Below the pieces are notes generated by a model. It was not told where the DNA came from. It ran no database searches and saw only the letters and a list, made by a program, of their open reading frames with translations. A program made the translations under genes and the position numbers. A stretch of 57,902 nt of DNA from Microterricola pindariensis (GTDB lineage: Bacteria; Actinomycetota; Actinomycetes; Actinomycetales; Microbacteriaceae), in the NCBI RefSeq assembly GCF_002936985.1, contig NZ_MPZN01000021.1:1-57902 (forward strand), read 5' to 3'. The first letter of the stretch is position 1, and every line of letters starts with the position of its first letter. This document shows positions 18,373 through 27,594 of this stretch, one piece after another.

Positions 18373-19842
18373 CTACTTCGCCTCTCCGCTGGTGACGGTC
18401 AAATCGCTGCTGTGCTCGAGGTCCCACGGGCTCGAGAGGGTTCCGCGGATGGCGGTGGCCGCCGCCACGAGCGGCGAGACGAGGTGGGTGCGGCCGCCCT
18501 TGCCCTGGCGCCCCTCGAAGTTGCGGTTCGAGGTCGACGCGCAGCGCTCCCCCGGGGCCAGCTGGTCCGGGTTCATGCCGAGGCACATCGAGCAGCCGGC
18601 GAAACGCCATTCGGCGCCGAAGTCGGTGATGATCTTGTCCAGGCCCTCTGCCTCGGCCTCGATGCGCACCCGGGCGGAGCCGGGGACGACCATGACGCGC
18701 ACGCCGTCGGCCTTCTTCTGGCCCTGGATGATGCTGGCGAATGCCCGCAGGTCCTCGATCCGGCTGTTCGTGCAGGAGCCCATGAAGACGGCGTCGACGG
18801 CCACCTCCTTGAGCGGGGTGCCGGCGGTGAGGTCCATGTACTCGAGCGCGCGCTCGGCCGCGGCACGCTCGTTTGCGTCGGCGAAGTCGTTCGGGTTCGG
18901 CACGCTGTCGCTGAGCGATGCACCCTGACCGGGGTTGGTGCCCCAGGTGACGAAGGGCTCGAGCGTGTCGGCGTCGATCGTGACCTCGGCGTCGAAGGCA
19001 GCGCCCTCGTCGGTGGCCAGCGTGTCCCAGTAGGCGACGGCGTCGTCCCAGTCCTGGCCCTCCGGCGCATGGGCGCGGCCCTTGAGGTACTCGTAGGTGG
19101 TGGCATCCGGTGCCACCATGCCGGCGCGGGCGCCCGCCTCGATCGACATGTTGCAGATGGTCATGCGGCCATCCATCGACAGTGCGCGGATGGCGCTGCC
19201 GCGGTACTCGAGCACGTAGCCCTGGCCGCCGCCGGTGCCGATCTTGGTAATCACGGCGAGGATGATGTCCTTGGCGGTGACGCCGGGGCGCAGCGTTCCC
19301 TCGACGGTGATGGCCATCGTCTTGAACGGCTTCAGCGGCAGGGTCTGCGTGGCCATGACGTGCTCGACCTCGCTGGTGCCGATGCCGAACGCCATCGCGC
19401 CGAATGCGCCGTGGGTGGAGGTGTGCGAGTCGCCGCAGACCACGGTGATGCCGGGCTGGGTGAGGCCGAGCTGCGGCCCGACGACGTGCACGATGCCCTG
19501 CTCGATGTCACCGAGCGAGTGCAGGCGCACGCCGAACTCCTCGCAGTTGCGGCGCAGCGTCTCGATCTGGGTGCGGCTGGTGAGGTCGGCGATGGGCTTG
19601 TCGATGGCCAGCGTCGGGGTGTTGTGGTCTTCCGTGGCGATCGTCAGATCGGGGCGGCGGAGCGGGCGACCGGCCAGGCGCAGGCCGTCGAAGGCCTGGG
19701 GGCTCGTGACCTCGTGGACGAGGTGCAGGTCGATGTAGATGAGGTCCGGCGTGCCGTCCTCACCCTTCTTCACCAGGTGGGCATCCCAGACCTTTTCGGC
19801 CAGGGTGCGGGGGCGTGCAGCAGTGCGTGATTCGCTAGTCAT
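18373..19842 (-). CDS. leuC: 3-isopropylmalate dehydratase large subunit
   Basis: The 489-aa aconitase-family subunit carries the [4Fe-4S] ligands: a Cys in [13 protein letters not shown] and two in [30 protein letters not shown] is the substrate region. It starts the run of leucine and envelope genes. An inverted repeat in its 146-bp leader is a possible control site. leuB lies in a separate operon at 45588. Confidence 0.97.
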   Translation of the reverse strand: MTSESRTAARPRTLAEKVWDAHLVKKGEDGTPDLIYIDLHLVHEVTSPQAFDGLRLAGRPLRRPDLTIATEDHNTPTLAIDKPIADLTSRTQIETLRRNCEEFGVRLHSLGDIEQGIVHVVGPQLGLTQPGITVVCGDSHTSTHGAFGAMAFGIGTSEVEHVMATQTLPLKPFKTMAITVEGTLRPGVTAKDIILAVITKIGTGGGQGYVLEYRGSAIRALSMDGRMTICNMSIEAGARAGMVAPDATTYEYLKGRAHAPEGQDWDDAVAYWDTLATDEGAAFDAEVTIDADTLEPFVTWGTNPGQGASLSDSVPNPNDFADANERAAAERALEYMDLTAGTPLKEVAVDAVFMGSCTNSRIEDLRAFASIIQGQKKADGVRVMVVPGSARVRIEAEAEGLDKIITDFGAEWRFAGCSMCLGMNPDQLAPGERCASTSNRNFEGRQGKGGRTHLVSPLVAAATAIRGTLSSPWDLEHSSDLTVTSGEAK

Positions 19843-19901
19843 GTGTGAGCGTCTTCCTCAGTGAATGGTTCTCAGCCAACGGTCTGGGCCAACGGCGAAC
19901 T

Positions 19902-19940
19902 CCGCGACGAGGGAGGCCTGGAAACTAGGACTCGTCGCGG
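19902..19940. promoter_or_regulatory. inverted repeat in the leuC leader
   Basis: Perfect 10-bp arms CCGCGACGAG and CTCGTCGCGG are separated by 19 nt, 60-98 bp upstream of leuC. This could be an operator for an IclR/NdgR-like leucine regulator or a leader hairpin. I see no leucine-rich leader peptide. Confidence 0.4.
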
Positions 19941-19988
19941 CACAGAAGAAGTCGACCGTACAACACGTCTACAGGCTAGCACTGCGCA

Positions 19989-20786
19989 TCAGGGGGTCAC
20001 CGCACGCACGACAACCACCGACACATTGTCGCTCCCGCCGGCTTCCAGCGCGGCCTCGACGAGCTCGTCGGCGATACCGGTGAAGTCGCCCTGGGCCTCG
20101 TGCCTGGCGAAGATCGCCGAGATCTCGCTGCGCTCCAACTCCTTGCTGAGCCCGTCGGAGCAGACCAGGTAGGTGCCGTACTCGCGAGGCTGGTTCAGCC
20201 AGACGTCGACATCGACGCTGTCCTCCGCGCCGAGGGCGCGGGTGATGACGTTGCGCTCCGGATGCTGCTCGGCGTCCTCCGCGCTGATCAGGCCGGCATC
20301 CACCATCTCCTGCACGGCCGAGTGGTCGACGCTCTGCTGACGGAGCACGCGGCCGTCCCAGCCGTAGACGCGGGAGTCGCCGACGTTGAAGACCATCCAG
20401 CGGTAGCTCTCCCCCTCCTCGTCCGGCCCGGCGTCGACGAGGGCGACGCCGGTGAGGGTCGTGCCGGCCACCGCGGTGCCGGAGTCGCCGACCGTGCTGA
20501 GATCGCGCACGGCGTCGTTGGCGGAGTGGATCGCGTCGAGCACCTGCTCCGGGGTGGTGAGCACGCCCGGGGCGATGTGCTCGGCGAAGACCTGGACGAC
20601 GGCCTGGCTGGCCGCGTCGCCCTTGGCATGCCCGCCCATGCCGTCGGCGACGAGGAACACGGGCGCCGCCGCCAGCAGCGAGTCCTCGTTCACTTTGCGC
20701 ACCGCCCCGACGTCGCCCCGCGCCTCCACGAAGAGGTCGAGCGTTCCGCTCGGCAGCGCGAAGGGGCTCGGCTGGTCAATTGCCAC
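19989..20786 (-). CDS. PP2C-family serine/threonine protein phosphatase
   Basis: The 265-aa metal-dependent phosphatase has the PPM motifs RKVNEDSLL, FLVADGMGGHAKGD (metal Asp), FNVGDSRVYG, LVCSDGLS and GGSDNVSVVVV. It is soluble with no membrane segment. The GTG start is preceded by GGGAG at 6 nt. No partner kinase gene is present in the window, so targets are unknown. Confidence 0.94.
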   Translation of the reverse strand: MAIDQPSPFALPSGTLDLFVEARGDVGAVRKVNEDSLLAAAPVFLVADGMGGHAKGDAASQAVVQVFAEHIAPGVLTTPEQVLDAIHSANDAVRDLSTVGDSGTAVAGTTLTGVALVDAGPDEEGESYRWMVFNVGDSRVYGWDGRVLRQQSVDHSAVQEMVDAGLISAEDAEQHPERNVITRALGAEDSVDVDVWLNQPREYGTYLVCSDGLSKELERSEISAIFARHEAQGDFTGIADELVEAALEAGGSDNVSVVVVRAVTP

Positions 20787-20904
20787 GTGTATCTCCCGGA
20801 TGACGGCGATGACGGCACTGCGCCGTACGAACGCTCCAAGTTACCAAAGCTGGCAGTGCCCCAGCGCACGTTCGTGCAGGGCGGAATCCGCCGGCGGCAA
20901 CGAG

Positions 20905-20979
20905 GAAACCCCCGCCGGGTGAGCCGTCGGGGTTACGACAGGCTCACCCAGCGGGGGTTTCTCAACCGGCGGGGGTTTC
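20905..20979. terminator. competing hairpins between terC and the phosphatase gene
   Basis: Arms 20905-20925 and 20941-20961 form a 21-nt near-perfect stem. A third segment at 20966-20979 (CCGGCGGGGGTTTC) is the exact complement of the first 14 nt of arm 1, so two mutually exclusive hairpins are possible. It sits downstream of terC and probably terminates it. The CGACAGGCTC core recurs at 29044. Confidence 0.65.
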
Positions 20980-21033
20980 GCGGTCAGCGCGGGTCACGCG
21001 GCGGGGCTCCCGCTCCGCGCGGGCCGCCGATGA

Positions 21034-22056
21034 TTAGTCCTCTGTGAAGTGCGGGACCTCTTCGAGCAGCGTGTGACCGCGCTTCTTGGCATCCGCGCGC
21101 GCCTTGATCAGGCTGGCGATGGTGGCGATCGCCATGGAGCCGATGATCACGCCCAGCGAGGTCCAGGTGTCGATCTCGGGCGCCCAGGCGATGCCCTCTC
21201 CGCCGTTGATGAACGGCAGCTCGTTGGTGTGCATGGCGTGGAAGACGAGCTTGACGCCGATGAAGAACAGGATGAACGCGATGCCGTACTTGAGGTACTC
21301 GAGGCGCTCCAGCAGCCCGCCGAGCAGGAAGTAGAGCTGGCGGAGGCCCATCAGCGCGAAGACGTTCGCGGTGAACACGATGAACGGGCTCTGCGTGATG
21401 CCGAAGATGGCCGGGATCGAGTCGAGCGCGAAGATCAGGTCCGTCGTGCCGATGGCGATGAAGACGATGATCATCGGGGTGAGCACCTTGCGGCCGTCGA
21501 TGACGGTGCGGACCTTGGCGCCGTCGTACTCGTCGCTGATTGTGACGCGGCGGCGCAGCCAGCGGATGAGGCCGTTCTCGCCGTCGCCCTCCTCCTCCTT
21601 GCCGAATGCCTGCTTGATGGCGGTGAAGAGCAGGAAGGCGCCGAAGATGTAGAAGACCCAGCTGAAGCTCTCGATGAGCTGGGCGCCGAGCAGGATGAAG
21701 ACTCCGCGCAGCACGAGGGCGATGATGATGCCCACCATCAGCACCTCTTGCTGGTACTTCCTGGGCACGCTGAAGCGGGCCATGATGATGACGAACACGA
21801 AGAGGTTGTCTATCGACAGGCTGTACTCGGTGAGCCAACCGGCCAGGAACTGGCCCGCGAACTCGCCGCCGGCGAAGAGCAGCATCAGCCCGGCGAAGAT
21901 GAGGGCGAGCACGACGTAGAAGGCGACCCACAGCGAGGCTTCCTTCATGGAGGGCACGTGGGGGCGCTTGAAGACGATCAGCAGGTCTGCGACGAGGATG
22001 AGCGTCAGCAGGATCAGCGATCCGACTTCGAATGCGATGGGCAGATCGGGGTGCAC
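21034..22056 (-). CDS. TerC/Alx family integral membrane metal exporter
   Basis: The 340-aa protein has ~8-9 membrane helices and the TerC signature Asp residues in EYSLSIDNLFVF and DLIFALDSIPAIF. TerC/Alx proteins export Mn2+ or related cations. The GTG at 22056 is chosen because GAAAGG lies ~6 nt upstream and because an upstream in-frame ATG lies inside a riboswitch. The riboswitch predicts induction by Mn2+. The cytoplasmic loop around residue 155 is acidic (KEEEGDGE). Confidence 0.92.
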   Translation of the reverse strand: MHPDLPIAFEVGSLILLTLILVADLLIVFKRPHVPSMKEASLWVAFYVVLALIFAGLMLLFAGGEFAGQFLAGWLTEYSLSIDNLFVFVIIMARFSVPRKYQQEVLMVGIIIALVLRGVFILLGAQLIESFSWVFYIFGAFLLFTAIKQAFGKEEEGDGENGLIRWLRRRVTISDEYDGAKVRTVIDGRKVLTPMIIVFIAIGTTDLIFALDSIPAIFGITQSPFIVFTANVFALMGLRQLYFLLGGLLERLEYLKYGIAFILFFIGVKLVFHAMHTNELPFINGGEGIAWAPEIDTWTSLGVIIGSMAIATIASLIKARADAKKRGHTLLEEVPHFTED

Positions 22057-22077
22057 GGGGGCCTTTCGGAAGGGGCT

Positions 22078-22095
22078 CCCACTCGCGAAAGTGGG
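22078..22095 (-). promoter_or_regulatory. expression-platform hairpin upstream of terC
   Basis: CCCACT and AGTGGG pair around TTCGCG between the riboswitch aptamer and the terC ribosome binding site. It is a candidate switching stem. Confidence 0.4.
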
Positions 22096-22102
22096 TAGCA
22101 CG

Positions 22103-22240
22103 AGGCTCGAAAGTCTCTCCCGCATTCTGCTCTCATCGGTGTGAGAACGAAATGCCCCGAGCCCGGAGTGCCGACTGCGGCGCCCGTATTGACGGATTCG
22201 AGGTGGGCCGATGGCCCGGTGGGATACTCCCCTTCGCTCT
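22103..22240 (-). ncRNA. yybP-ykoY (Mn2+) riboswitch aptamer
   Basis: Read on the minus strand the element starts AGCGAAGGGGAGTATCCCAC, contains CCGTCAATACGG, and closes with GGAGAGACTTTCGA. These are the conserved blocks of the actinobacterial yybP-ykoY family as I recall it. It directly precedes a TerC-family gene, its usual partner. This family senses Mn2+ and raises expression of exporters. Boundaries are approximate. Confidence 0.8.
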
Positions 22241-22357
22241 GCAGAGTCTAACGGATGCCGCGGGGCGCCCTTCACAGCGGGAGCCGTGTTTCCTTCCCCT
22301 AGTATTTTCCTGCGCACCCGCCCTGCGCAGCATTCCACCCCCAACTCTGGAGACTGT

Positions 22358-23047
22358 GTGAGCCTCGTCACGCCCCCGCCCGCCCGCGAATTCCGCAAGA
22401 GCCCGGCCTCGGCCGCCCTCGGATACACGATCTTCTTCAGCCGCTGGCTGCAGGCGCCGCTCTACCTCGGCCTCATCGTCGCGCAGGGCGTGTACGTCGT
22501 CCTGTTCATGAAGGAGCTCTGGCACCTGATCTCGGACTTCGGCGAGATGGACGAGACCAAGATCATGATGCTCGTGCTCGGCCTGATCGACGTCGTGATG
22601 ATCGCGAACCTCCTGATCATGGTGATCATCGGCGGCTACGAGACCTTCGTCTCCAAGATCAACCTGGACGGCCACCCCGACCAGCCGGAGTGGCTCAGCC
22701 ATGTCAACGCCAACGTGCTCAAGGTCAAGCTGGCGATGGCCATCGTCGGAATCTCCTCGATTCACCTGCTCAAGACCTTCATCGAGGTGGGCGGCATCGG
22801 CGGCCCGAAGGACAAGGCGCTGTACACCAGTGAGGGCGTGCTCTGGCAGGTCGTCATCCACTGCGTGTTCATCCTCTCCGCCATCGCCCTGGCCTGGATC
22901 GACAAGATGTCCCAGCACGCCCACGTGGAGGCGGCTCAGGCGGCGCACGCGCACGCCCCCGCCCCCGCCCCCGCCGTTGCGCATGCAGCGGCGCCCGCCC
23001 CCGCGCCGGCACCCGCCCCGCACCGCGATCTGGTCGACTCCCTCTGA
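22358..23047 (+). CDS. TIGR00645/UPF0114 (YqhA-like) membrane protein with His/Pro/Ala tail
   Basis: The 229-aa protein has ~4 helices and UPF0114 features: IFFSRWLQAPLYLGLI, IMVIIGGYETFVSK and VKLAMAIVGISSIHLL. The GTG start is preceded by TGGAGAC. The last ~45 residues are low complexity (HAHAPAPAPAVAH and similar) with several His residues, which could bind metal or be an unstructured tail. It diverges from the Mn2+-riboswitch terC gene, a metal-related context. Function is unknown. Confidence 0.88.
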   Translation: MSLVTPPPAREFRKSPASAALGYTIFFSRWLQAPLYLGLIVAQGVYVVLFMKELWHLISDFGEMDETKIMMLVLGLIDVVMIANLLIMVIIGGYETFVSKINLDGHPDQPEWLSHVNANVLKVKLAMAIVGISSIHLLKTFIEVGGIGGPKDKALYTSEGVLWQVVIHCVFILSAIALAWIDKMSQHAHVEAAQAAHAHAPAPAPAVAHAAAPAPAPAPAPHRDLVDSL

Positions 23048-23051
23048 TCGC

Positions 23052-23123
23052 ACGCCTCTCGCTCGTCTACAGTTGCGGATGACGGCACACCCGTCGTCAC
23101 GTTCAACGACGAGCGAGAGGCGT
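23052..23123 (+). promoter_or_regulatory. structured leader of tdh-kbl, occluding the ribosome binding site
   Basis: A perfect 16-bp inverted repeat (23052-23067 with 23108-23123) encloses an inner hairpin, GATGACGG / CCGTCGTC. The 3' arm contains AGAGG, the likely Shine-Dalgarno of tdh (GTG at 23128). It may be a translational attenuator or simply a terminator for the UPF0114 gene. Confidence 0.6.
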
Positions 23124-23127
23124 TTGC

Positions 23128-24180
23128 GTGCTGGCACTATTCAAGCCACACGGCGCTCCCGGACTGGAACTGGCCCACCGGCCGGAACCGGTCCCGGGCG
23201 ACCGAGAAGTCAAGATCCGCGTGCTGCGAACCGGCATCTGCGGAACAGACCTGCATATTGAGAGCTGGGATGCCTGGGCGGCGAAAACCATCGTGCCGCC
23301 CCTCATCCCCGGCCATGAGTTCTTCGGCGAGGTCGTCGAGATCGGCCGCGAGGTGCGCGACGTCGCCGTCGGCGCCCGGGTCTCCGGCGAAGGCCACATC
23401 GTCTGCGGCAACTGCCGCAATTGCCGCGCCGGGCGCAGGCAGATGTGCATCCGCACGCTCAGCGTCGGCGTCAACCGCGACGGCGCGTTCGCCGAGTACA
23501 TCGTCATCCCGGAGAGCAACGTCTGGGTGCACCACGACGACGTCTCCCCCGACCTCGGCGCCCTCTTCGACCCGTTCGGCAACGCCGTGCACACGGCGCT
23601 CAGCTTCCCGCTGGTCGGCGAGGACGTGCTGATCACCGGGGCGGGGCCGATCGGCCTGATGTCCGCGGCCGTCGCCCGGCACATCGGGGCGCGCTTCATC
23701 GTCGTCACCGACGTCTCCGCGCCGCGGCTCGAGCTGGCCAGGCAGGTCGGCGCCGACGTCACCGTGAACGTCGCCGAGCGGCGCATCGCCGACGCGCAGC
23801 GCGAACTCGGCATGCGCGAGGGCTTCGACGTCGGCTTCGAGATGAGCGGGCACCCCGGCGCGCTGCCGGAGATGATCGAGAACCTCAACCACGGCGGGCG
23901 GGTGGCCATGCTCGGCCTGCCGAGCGCGCCGATCGAGGTGGACTGGGCGAAGGTCGTCACGCACATGCTCACCATCAAGGGCATCTACGGACGCGAGATG
24001 TACGAGTCGTGGAACGCGATGAGCGCCATGCTGCAATCGAGCAACGCGCTCCGCGACGCGCTGGCGGCGGTCGTCACCGACCGCTTCGCCGCGCAGGAGT
24101 GGGAGGCGGGCTTCGCGGCGGCCCGCGAGGCGCACGGCGGCAAGGTCGTGCTGGATTGGAGCGGGGTCGGCGATGAATAG
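23128..24180 (+). CDS. tdh: L-threonine 3-dehydrogenase
   Basis: The 350-aa zinc-dependent MDR dehydrogenase oxidises threonine to 2-amino-3-ketobutyrate. Catalytic zinc is bound in GICGTDLHI and PGHEFFGEV. The structural-zinc cysteines are in [15 protein letters not shown] (~92-106), the Rossmann motif in GAGPIGLM, and [15 protein letters not shown] is typical of Tdh. It is followed after 9 nt by kbl, whose product consumes the unstable intermediate. Confidence 0.96.
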   Translation: MLALFKPHGAPGLELAHRPEPVPGDREVKIRVLRTGICGTDLHIESWDAWAAKTIVPPLIPGHEFFGEVVEIGREVRDVAVGARVSGEGHIVCGNCRNCRAGRRQMCIRTLSVGVNRDGAFAEYIVIPESNVWVHHDDVSPDLGALFDPFGNAVHTALSFPLVGEDVLITGAGPIGLMSAAVARHIGARFIVVTDVSAPRLELARQVGADVTVNVAERRIADAQRELGMREGFDVGFEMSGHPGALPEMIENLNHGGRVAMLGLPSAPIEVDWAKVVTHMLTIKGIYGREMYESWNAMSAMLQSSNALRDALAAVVTDRFAAQEWEAGFAAAREAHGGKVVLDWSGVGDE

Positions 24181-24189
24181 GAGCACCGA

Positions 24190-25380
24190 ATGTACGGAAC
24201 GATGAAGCAGCAGGCCCAGGAGACGCTCGACGAGATCGCGGCGGCAGGCCTGTTCAAACACGAGCGCCGCATCAGCTCGGCCCAGTCGGCGCACATCTCC
24301 GCCAACGGCGGAGATGTGCTGAACTTCTGCGCCAACAACTACCTCGGCCTCGCCGACCACCCCGTGATCGTGGCCGCCGCGCAGGAGGCGATGGACGACT
24401 GGGGCTTCGGCCTGGCCAGCGTCCGATTCATCTGCGGCACGCAGGACCTGCACATCGAGTTGGAGCGACGCGTCTCCGAGTTCCTCGGCACCGACGACAC
24501 GATCCTGTTCTCCAGCTGTTTCGACGCAAACGGCGGCGTCTTCGAGGGCCTGTTCGGCCCGGATGACGCCATCATCAGCGACGCGTTGAACCACGCGTCG
24601 ATCATCGACGGCATCCGGCTCTGCAAGGCGGCCAGGTACCGCTACGCCAACCGCGACATGGTCGAGCTGGAGGCGCAGCTGCTGGCGGCATCCGGGGCCC
24701 GGCAACGCCTGATCGTGACCGACGGCGTGTTCTCGATGGACGGCTCGCTCGCTCCGCTGGCCGAGATCTGCGATCTGGCGGAGCGCCACAACGCGCTCGT
24801 CATGGTCGACGACTCGCATGCGGTCGGCTTCGTCGGCGAGCACGGCCGCGGCACCCCGGAACTGGCCGGGGTGGAGCGCCGCGTCGACCTGTACACGGGC
24901 ACGTTCGGCAAGGCGCTCGGCGGTGCGTCCGGTGGTTACGTCGCGGGCCACGCCGAGCTGATCGCGCTGCTCCGGCAGCGCGCCCGGCCCTACCTGTTCT
25001 CGAACACCGTCGCCCCGGCCGTCGTCGCCGGTACCCTGGCCGCACTCGACCTCGTCGCCGGCAGCGGCGCCGACAGGGAGCGGCTGCGCCGGAACGCCGC
25101 GCACTTCCGGGCGCGGATGACCGCGGAGGGATTCGAGCTGATCCCGGGCGAGCACCCGATCGTGCCCGTCATGTTCGGCGACGCCGCCCTGGCGGCGCGC
25201 ATCGCCGACCACATGCTCGGCGACGGCGTCTACGTGATCGCGTTCAGTTACCCGGTCGTGCCGCGGGGCACCGCCCGGATCCGGGTGCAGCTGTCGGCCG
25301 CGCACAGCGAGGCCGACATCGAGAAGGCCGTCGACGCCTTCGTGCGCGCGAGGGACGCGGAGCGGGCGGTGTCCGCCTAG
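24190..25380 (+). CDS. kbl: glycine C-acetyltransferase (2-amino-3-ketobutyrate CoA ligase)
   Basis: The 396-aa PLP enzyme of the alpha-oxoamine synthase family cleaves 2-amino-3-ketobutyrate with CoA to glycine and acetyl-CoA. Motifs are [32 protein letters not shown] and the PLP-Lys in [15 protein letters not shown] (~240). It completes the threonine-to-glycine route with Tdh. Its TAG stop shares CTAG with the stop of the convergent MFS gene. Confidence 0.96.
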   Translation: MYGTMKQQAQETLDEIAAAGLFKHERRISSAQSAHISANGGDVLNFCANNYLGLADHPVIVAAAQEAMDDWGFGLASVRFICGTQDLHIELERRVSEFLGTDDTILFSSCFDANGGVFEGLFGPDDAIISDALNHASIIDGIRLCKAARYRYANRDMVELEAQLLAASGARQRLIVTDGVFSMDGSLAPLAEICDLAERHNALVMVDDSHAVGFVGEHGRGTPELAGVERRVDLYTGTFGKALGGASGGYVAGHAELIALLRQRARPYLFSNTVAPAVVAGTLAALDLVAGSGADRERLRRNAAHFRARMTAEGFELIPGEHPIVPVMFGDAALAARIADHMLGDGVYVIAFSYPVVPRGTARIRVQLSAAHSEADIEKAVDAFVRARDAERAVSA

Positions 25381-26732
25381 AGCGTCCCCTCCAGGCGCGG
25401 GCCTGGCTCCCACGGCGGGGCGTCGGCGATGAGCTCGACCGCGTCGGCGCCGTCGCCGAGCGGGTGAGCGATCTCGTCCTTCGGCAGCCGGGCCCAGACG
25501 ATGGCGATCACCGCGAAGACGAGCGGCAGCACGCCGGCAATGACGAAGGTCGGGGCGAGGCCGATCGCCTCTCCCACCGGGCCGGCCAGCGCCATCGAGA
25601 TCGGCATGAACGCCAGGGAGACGAAGAAGTCGAGGCTGGACACCCGGCCCAGCATGTGCGGCGGAACGCGGCGCTGCAGCAGGGTGCCCCAGATCACCCC
25701 GCCGATCGAGAAGCTGAATCCGACGATGAACACGGCGAGCCCCATCAGCCACACCTGGTCGGTGAAGCCGATGACGGCCAGGGGAAGGCTGCCGAGCCCC
25801 CAGGCGAGCGTCAGAACGGTGAGGTAGCGCCGCGGCATCCGCCTCGAGGAGATGAACAGGGCGCCCAGCACACTGCCCACCCCGAATGCGGCCAGCACGA
25901 GCGCGTACTCGGTGGCGCCGCCGCCCGCGGAGTCGCGCACGGCGAAGGGGGCCAGCACGTCGATCGGGCCCATGATGACGAGCACGAAGGCCATCGAGAA
26001 GAGCAGGGTCGCGAGCAGCCAGGGCGTCGAGAACATGTAGCGGAAGCCCTCGGCGAGGTCGCCGAGCGCCGCGCGCAGGGGGTGCCTGGCCACCTCGGCC
26101 TCCAGGTTGCGCCGGAGCGGGACGGGTCGCAGCACGACGAGCGCCACGACCGCGACCACCTGCAGGGCGCCCACGATGACGAACGCGAGGGCCGGGGACG
26201 CCGCGGCCACGGCGGCGCTGGCCAGTGCGGGCCCGGCGGCCTGCATCGCGGCGGGGCGCAGCATGCCCTCGAAGCCGTTCGCGGCCAGCAGGTCGTCGCC
26301 GGGCAGGATCGAGGGCAGCATGGCGCTGTAGGCCGGGTAGAAGAAGCCCTCCCCCACACCGATCACGAGGGCCGCGATCATGAGGTGCCAGATCTCCAGG
26401 GTCTCGGCCAGCGCCAGCCAGGCGATCGCGCCGATCACGATGATCTTCGAGGCCTCGACGACGAGCAGGATGCGCTTCTGCACCACCCGGTCGGCGACCA
26501 CGCCGCCGACCAGCACGACGGCGACCAGGCCGATGGCGCTCATCGTGGCGACGAGGGAGAGTTGGGCCGGGCCGCCGCCGAGCTCCATGACCTGCCAGAC
26601 GACGGCGACGAACCACATCCCGGAGCCCAGCAGCGACAGCGTGAGCGCGGCCGCGAGGATGCGGTACTGGCGGGTGCGGAACGGGCGGAGCGCGCGCGGC
26701 AGCTGCGCCCTCGCTTGCGCCGACTCGCTCAT
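25377..26732 (-). CDS. MFS transporter (EntS-like, 12 TM)
   Basis: The 451-aa major facilitator protein has ~12 membrane helices and the motif [12 protein letters not shown] between helices 2 and 3; [20 protein letters not shown] at the start resembles the enterobactin-exporter/MFS_3 group. It is the last gene of the dsbA-ccdA-MFS cluster (2-nt gap to ccdA). Substrate unknown; siderophore or drug export is possible from family only. Confidence 0.88.
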   Translation of the reverse strand: MSESAQARAQLPRALRPFRTRQYRILAAALTLSLLGSGMWFVAVVWQVMELGGGPAQLSLVATMSAIGLVAVVLVGGVVADRVVQKRILLVVEASKIIVIGAIAWLALAETLEIWHLMIAALVIGVGEGFFYPAYSAMLPSILPGDDLLAANGFEGMLRPAAMQAAGPALASAAVAAASPALAFVIVGALQVVAVVALVVLRPVPLRRNLEAEVARHPLRAALGDLAEGFRYMFSTPWLLATLLFSMAFVLVIMGPIDVLAPFAVRDSAGGGATEYALVLAAFGVGSVLGALFISSRRMPRRYLTVLTLAWGLGSLPLAVIGFTDQVWLMGLAVFIVGFSFSIGGVIWGTLLQRRVPPHMLGRVSSLDFFVSLAFMPISMALAGPVGEAIGLAPTFVIAGVLPLVFAVIAIVWARLPKDEIAHPLGDGADAVELIADAPPWEPGPRLEGTL

Positions 26733-26734
26733 CG

Positions 26735-27583
26735 CTACTCCCCGGTGTCTGCTGTCTGAGACGCGTGCAACGGCGCCGCCGTCAATTCTCTCCGACGACG
26801 CAGCCGGAGTGCCACCATCAGGCCCACAAAGATGGCGAGGCCAAGGAGCAGCATCGGCACCCAGGCGGCGCCCGGCCCGCTCGCCCACAGTTCGAGATCG
26901 AACTGCTGCTGAATGGTGAGGATGCCGCCGAGGCCGGCGGTGCCGTCCGTGGCGATCAGCAGCACGCCGACGCCGATCATCAGCAGGGCGGAGACGACCT
27001 CGATCCAGGTGGAGCGCCAGCGGCCGATCCGCACGACGCGCGGGCGCAGCCAGCCGCGGCTGCCGATGTCGAACGCCTCCCAGGCCAGGGCCAGCAGGAA
27101 CAGCGGCACGACCATGCCGAGGGCGTAGACGGTGAGCAGGGCGCCGCCGAACAGGGCGTCGCCGCGGAGCGCCGCGATGGTGAGAATGGAGCCGAGCACC
27201 GGGCCGGAGCAGCTGCCGGCGACGCCGAACGCGATTCCGAGGATGTAGACCGAGAGCGCCCCGGAGCCACCGCCGTGCTGCACCTGCGGCAGCCGCATCC
27301 GCACCCCGGCCAGGCTCAGCACGCCGGCGAGGATGACCAGGCCGCCGGCGATCGTGACGATGAGCCCGCGGTGCCCGGTGATCAGCGCGCCGAGGGTGCT
27401 GGCGAAGATGCCGATCGGCAGCAGCATGGTGAGCAGGCCGAGGAAGAACACGGCCGTGCGGGCGAGGAGCTGCGTGCGCGAACTGAACGCGTAGGCGAAG
27501 AAGGAGGGCAGCAGCAGCGCCGAACACGGGCTCAGCAGGGTGACGAGGCCGCCGAGGAAGGCGGCGGCGAGCCCGATCTCCAT
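26735..27583 (-). CDS. ccdA: CcdA/DsbD-type thiol-disulfide transporter
   Basis: The 282-aa membrane protein has 6-7 helices. The two redox Cys are in LLSPCSALLLPSFFAYAF and AGSCSGPVLGS, matching CcdA. It moves reducing equivalents across the membrane to extracytoplasmic thioredoxin-like proteins; the DsbA-like gene 11 nt upstream is a likely partner. Cytochrome c maturation genes are not nearby, so the target pathway is not settled. Confidence 0.9.
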   Translation of the reverse strand: MEIGLAAAFLGGLVTLLSPCSALLLPSFFAYAFSSRTQLLARTAVFFLGLLTMLLPIGIFASTLGALITGHRGLIVTIAGGLVILAGVLSLAGVRMRLPQVQHGGGSGALSVYILGIAFGVAGSCSGPVLGSILTIAALRGDALFGGALLTVYALGMVVPLFLLALAWEAFDIGSRGWLRPRVVRIGRWRSTWIEVVSALLMIGVGVLLIATDGTAGLGGILTIQQQFDLELWASGPGAAWVPMLLLGLAIFVGLMVALRLRRRRELTAAPLHASQTADTGE

Positions 27584-27594
27584 GACGGGGCCCG

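Noticed and set aside
22057-22428. N-terminal extension of TerC from upstream starts.
   Set aside because: It covers the yybP-ykoY riboswitch, which must be untranslated leader; GTG 22056 has a ribosome site.
23137-26616. Very long open frame on the minus strand (over 1,100 codons) opposite tdh-kbl.
   Set aside because: Its sequence is low-complexity Arg/Ala/Gly/His-rich, the complement of recognisable tdh, kbl and MFS genes. Long empty frames are expected in a high-GC genome.
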